A program made the translations under genes and the position numbers. From the NCBI GenBank assembly GCA_050084515.1, contig CM114271.1, forward strand, positions 12,586,001-12,650,000: a stretch of DNA of 64,000 nucleotides, read 5' to 3'. This document shows positions 61,605-64,000 of the stretch, in pieces (positions within the stretch are counted from its first letter, which is position 1; the number at the start of each line of letters is the position of its first letter). The notes beneath the pieces are model-generated. The model was not told where the DNA came from. It made no database searches and saw only the letters and a list, made by a program, of their open reading frames with translations. The DNA is from Blasia pusilla (Eukaryota > Marchantiophyta > Marchantiopsida > Blasiales).

Positions 61605-62305
61605 TCACTCCCTTTCTCCGACTGATTGAATCGCACAGTGCTACTCCGAATCCCAATTCTCCACGGCGTCCTCACACAGAGAATTTCCTTCCTCAACCTA
61701 CCACTCCCCAACCTCCAGGGGAATGTTTCCCAAGACCTCTCCTGCTCGAGGAGTGACAGCCCAAGCACAGCGCTAAACGCCTCCAGGTGCAGCACGGAGA
61801 AAAAAATCCGACAAGGCGCGCACAATGAAAGTTGGTGCCACCCGACTTCAGCTAGGTTGAAAATCCTGTCGCAGGCGGTCGGCACAAAGACGCTTTCGTA
61901 CCCTCAATATCTTCGACTACCCAGGCCGATTCTGACTACGAGCCTCTTCATTGTTGCTGATCCCCAGACCAGAGAATCCATGCACCATGCTTGGTTCACT
62001 TCGCGCCCCACGGACCAGCCTGCCATCAACTTCCCGGTCTGAGTTTCAACACTCAAGGGCACTACTCTGCATCCACCACACCAAACCACACACACCCGCA
62101 CCTTCAATGGCCGTCTCTCTCTCTCTCTAAGATGTACTCTTTCTCAGAGATGAAACGCAAACATCGTCTGTAGGGGGGAAATTTTAAGAAGATGTTGGAT
62201 CATGGGGCGTGTCCAGAACAAATTGCGGAATGTCTGGGCAGAAAAGACAGCGCCAGAACGCGGATGGGAGTAAGCCGTTAGAGGAGAAGAAGAGAGTCTG
62301 AGCTC

Positions 62306-62309
<4 letters not shown>

Positions 62310-62338
<29 letters not shown>
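62310..62338 (-). promoter_or_regulatory. (GA)n tract upstream of BT1-like gene
   Basis: About 29 bp of CT on the + strand, that is GA on the gene strand, roughly 700 bp before the start codon; a shorter one lies at about 62113-62128. GA tracts in plant promoters can bind BBR/BPC factors, but function here is only a possibility. Confidence 0.4.
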
Positions 62339-62340
<2 letters not shown>

Positions 62341-64000
62341 GGGAGAGAAAAGATATGTGCAGGAGAAGTAGCAGAGCAGAGGATGTGATGTACGAGATGA
62401 AACCCGACTCCACAGTCCAAACCACATCCAATTCCGCACTGGTGGGGACAAGACGGCCCTGAATCGATCACCCCTGAACTGCTGATCCCCAGACCGCTCC
62501 ACGAATTCCTCGTAGCACCGGAAGCGCTCTTTGAATCACCGCCCAGGCAAAACCGGTCCCGTCCTAAGTCTGCCTTGGTGAACTGAAGTGAACTGAAATT
62601 CCGCGAATTGGGGCTAAAGGAGGGAAGATGAGATGGAATGTTGCAAGTCTGCCTCACGTGTCGGTCAAGGAGTGGTGTGATTTTGTGTTGCTCTTGCCAA
62701 TCCTCGGTGGACAGAACAGGGTGTCTATCCGTGGGGCTGTCAAGAAAGCTCCGTCCGCCATAGCTCTGTTCGACGTGGCATGGCCTCGAACGCCGTTTCC
62801 AACCCTAATCTACGCCTAACTCTATCGCCCGGGCTGGCGGAGTTATTCTTGCATCAGGTTACTTCGCTCTGGTTACCAGACCTACGTCGCTTCCATTTTC
62901 ACCGAGCCTCCGTTCTCCTTTTGGTCCTGTGAATCACAGAGCATTTCCTTTTGTGGAGAATATTCTCCTGCGAAGGTGCGCCTATGCACGCTTGGGGATC
63001 TTTTACCTACTTCACTCTGGAAGACGTGTCAAAAGGTGGGGGAATTTAGGCTACGGGAGGATTCTATGAGCATTAAAATGGCGATCCGTATAAGATACCG
63101 AGATGCATTTCAAATTCATTAACAGTAAAGTAAATAATATTTCCATTAGAAAGAATTCCTTTGTTTAAAGACGGCATGAGAAATATTTTTTCAACATTAT
63201 TATCATTACTTTTTTAAGATGGTGGAATAATTTTTTGAGGAGCTTTCCTTTATTTTGGTTTTGGAGTTTCATTGGCTGGGTCGACTTTTCATTGGTTTAT
63301 GACTATTCCAAACTTATTTTTACTCCAGCTGTCTGCCTTGTTGAACAATGGAGACCGTCAATGCGAAGCTGTGTCTAGATCTACCATGACCAAGTTCTTT
63401 AGTGCTAGCCCTGGTTACTAAAACCTAGGACAAGATCATATGTACTCTTAACAAAAGATGGGGTTACATAGGCCTTCCTCTTGGTTTTGACACCATTCAT
63501 TCGAGGGCCTCTCTATTGCTTACACATGTCAATTTAATTGAGAGTGTTATGTTACGGGGTAGTTAAGTTAAGAAGAGAAATCATGAACAAGGAAAGCGGG
63601 GAAAGACAATTCTTTTCCCATGGTGCAGGCAACGCACTAGTAGTACAACTAAGGAATATCTCATCCAAATTCTCTCCATGTCCTGATTACGTTACAAGTT
63701 CTGCTTTTTTTTTCCTCTCCACCTAGCCCATCCATGTGCCCTGCACACATGATAAAGGGTTGCACATTGGTTATATGTGGGCCACAAACTTCACTTCCAT
63801 TTTACAAAATCCAACCCAAGAGGGCATCTAGCTTCCTCTTTTGGGACTTGGCATAAAGTTAAATGTTCTTGTGCCAAGAAAGATCCTATGTGGTATTGAA
63901 ATAACTTGCCAATTAAAGAACCCATAACCCTTACGGAAGAGACGATTCGGTCGAAAATTTGGCTATCACATAAGTAAATACTACCTTAACTTAGTAGTTT
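62339..64000. other. Noncoding, no gene recognised
   Basis: The first part presumably contains the BT1-like gene's upstream region. Beyond 63000 the sequence is AT-rich with no recognisable frame or RNA gene. Confidence 0.5.

Noticed and set aside
61626-62042. Plus-strand 138-codon frame upstream of the carrier gene
   Set aside because: No recognisable domain; it lies over the probable promoter and leader of the minus-strand gene.

Overview
The window is nuclear DNA of a land plant. Evidence: a class I histone deacetylase of the plant HDA19 type, a Brittle-1 type adenine nucleotide carrier, a SAUR auxin-response gene and a pentatricopeptide (PPR) relic, all with spliceosomal or plant-typical structure, spread among Ty3/gypsy and Helitron elements. 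I cannot name the species. A canonical (non-permuted) DNMT3-type methyltransferase carried by a retrotransposon leans me towards a non-flowering lineage such as a bryophyte or lycophyte. That is inference.

Layout. 1-3.98 kb: AT-rich sequence without genes. 3.98-7.64 kb: truncated Ty3/gypsy copy on the + strand (LTR pieces with two long GA microsatellites, leader, gag). 7.6-22.6 kb: no recognisable gene; dispersed and tandem repeats, a diverged LTR relative near 8.6-9.1 kb, and a GC-rich repetitive block at 9.5-11.4 kb with a strong palindrome. 22.64-29.09 kb (-): seven-exon HDA19-like gene, predicted 718 aa. 30.87-41.19 kb (-): a nearly complete, mutated Ty3/gypsy element. Its order is LTR, gag, protease, DNMT3-like cytosine methyltransferase, reverse transcriptase, RNase H, integrase, PHD finger, LTR. 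A further LTR-like fragment abuts it. 41.88-42.39 kb (+): relic of a different gypsy reverse transcriptase. 48.4-53.4 kb (-): decayed Helitron with Rep and PIF1-type helicase, plus an unidentified probably spliced reading frame downstream. 55.2-55.75 kb (-): PPR relic. 55.97-56.38 kb (-): SAUR gene with an apparent frameshift. 59.4-61.6 kb (-): three-exon Brittle-1 carrier.

The most interesting object is the gypsy element. It carries two chromatin modules in one polyprotein frame: a DNMT3-like methyltransferase between protease and reverse transcriptase, and a PHD finger after the integrase. Host DNMT3 proteins also pair a PHD-like histone reader with a methyltransferase, so this looks like a mobile reader/writer pair. 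This copy has several in-frame stops and frameshifts and has lost zinc and catalytic residues. Many of the changes look like C-to-T or G-to-A transitions, as expected of methylated DNA. A second gag copy at 6.4-7.6 kb, damaged at other places, shows what the family looked like before decay. The element lies about 1.8 kb upstream of the histone deacetylase start codon, in the same orientation.
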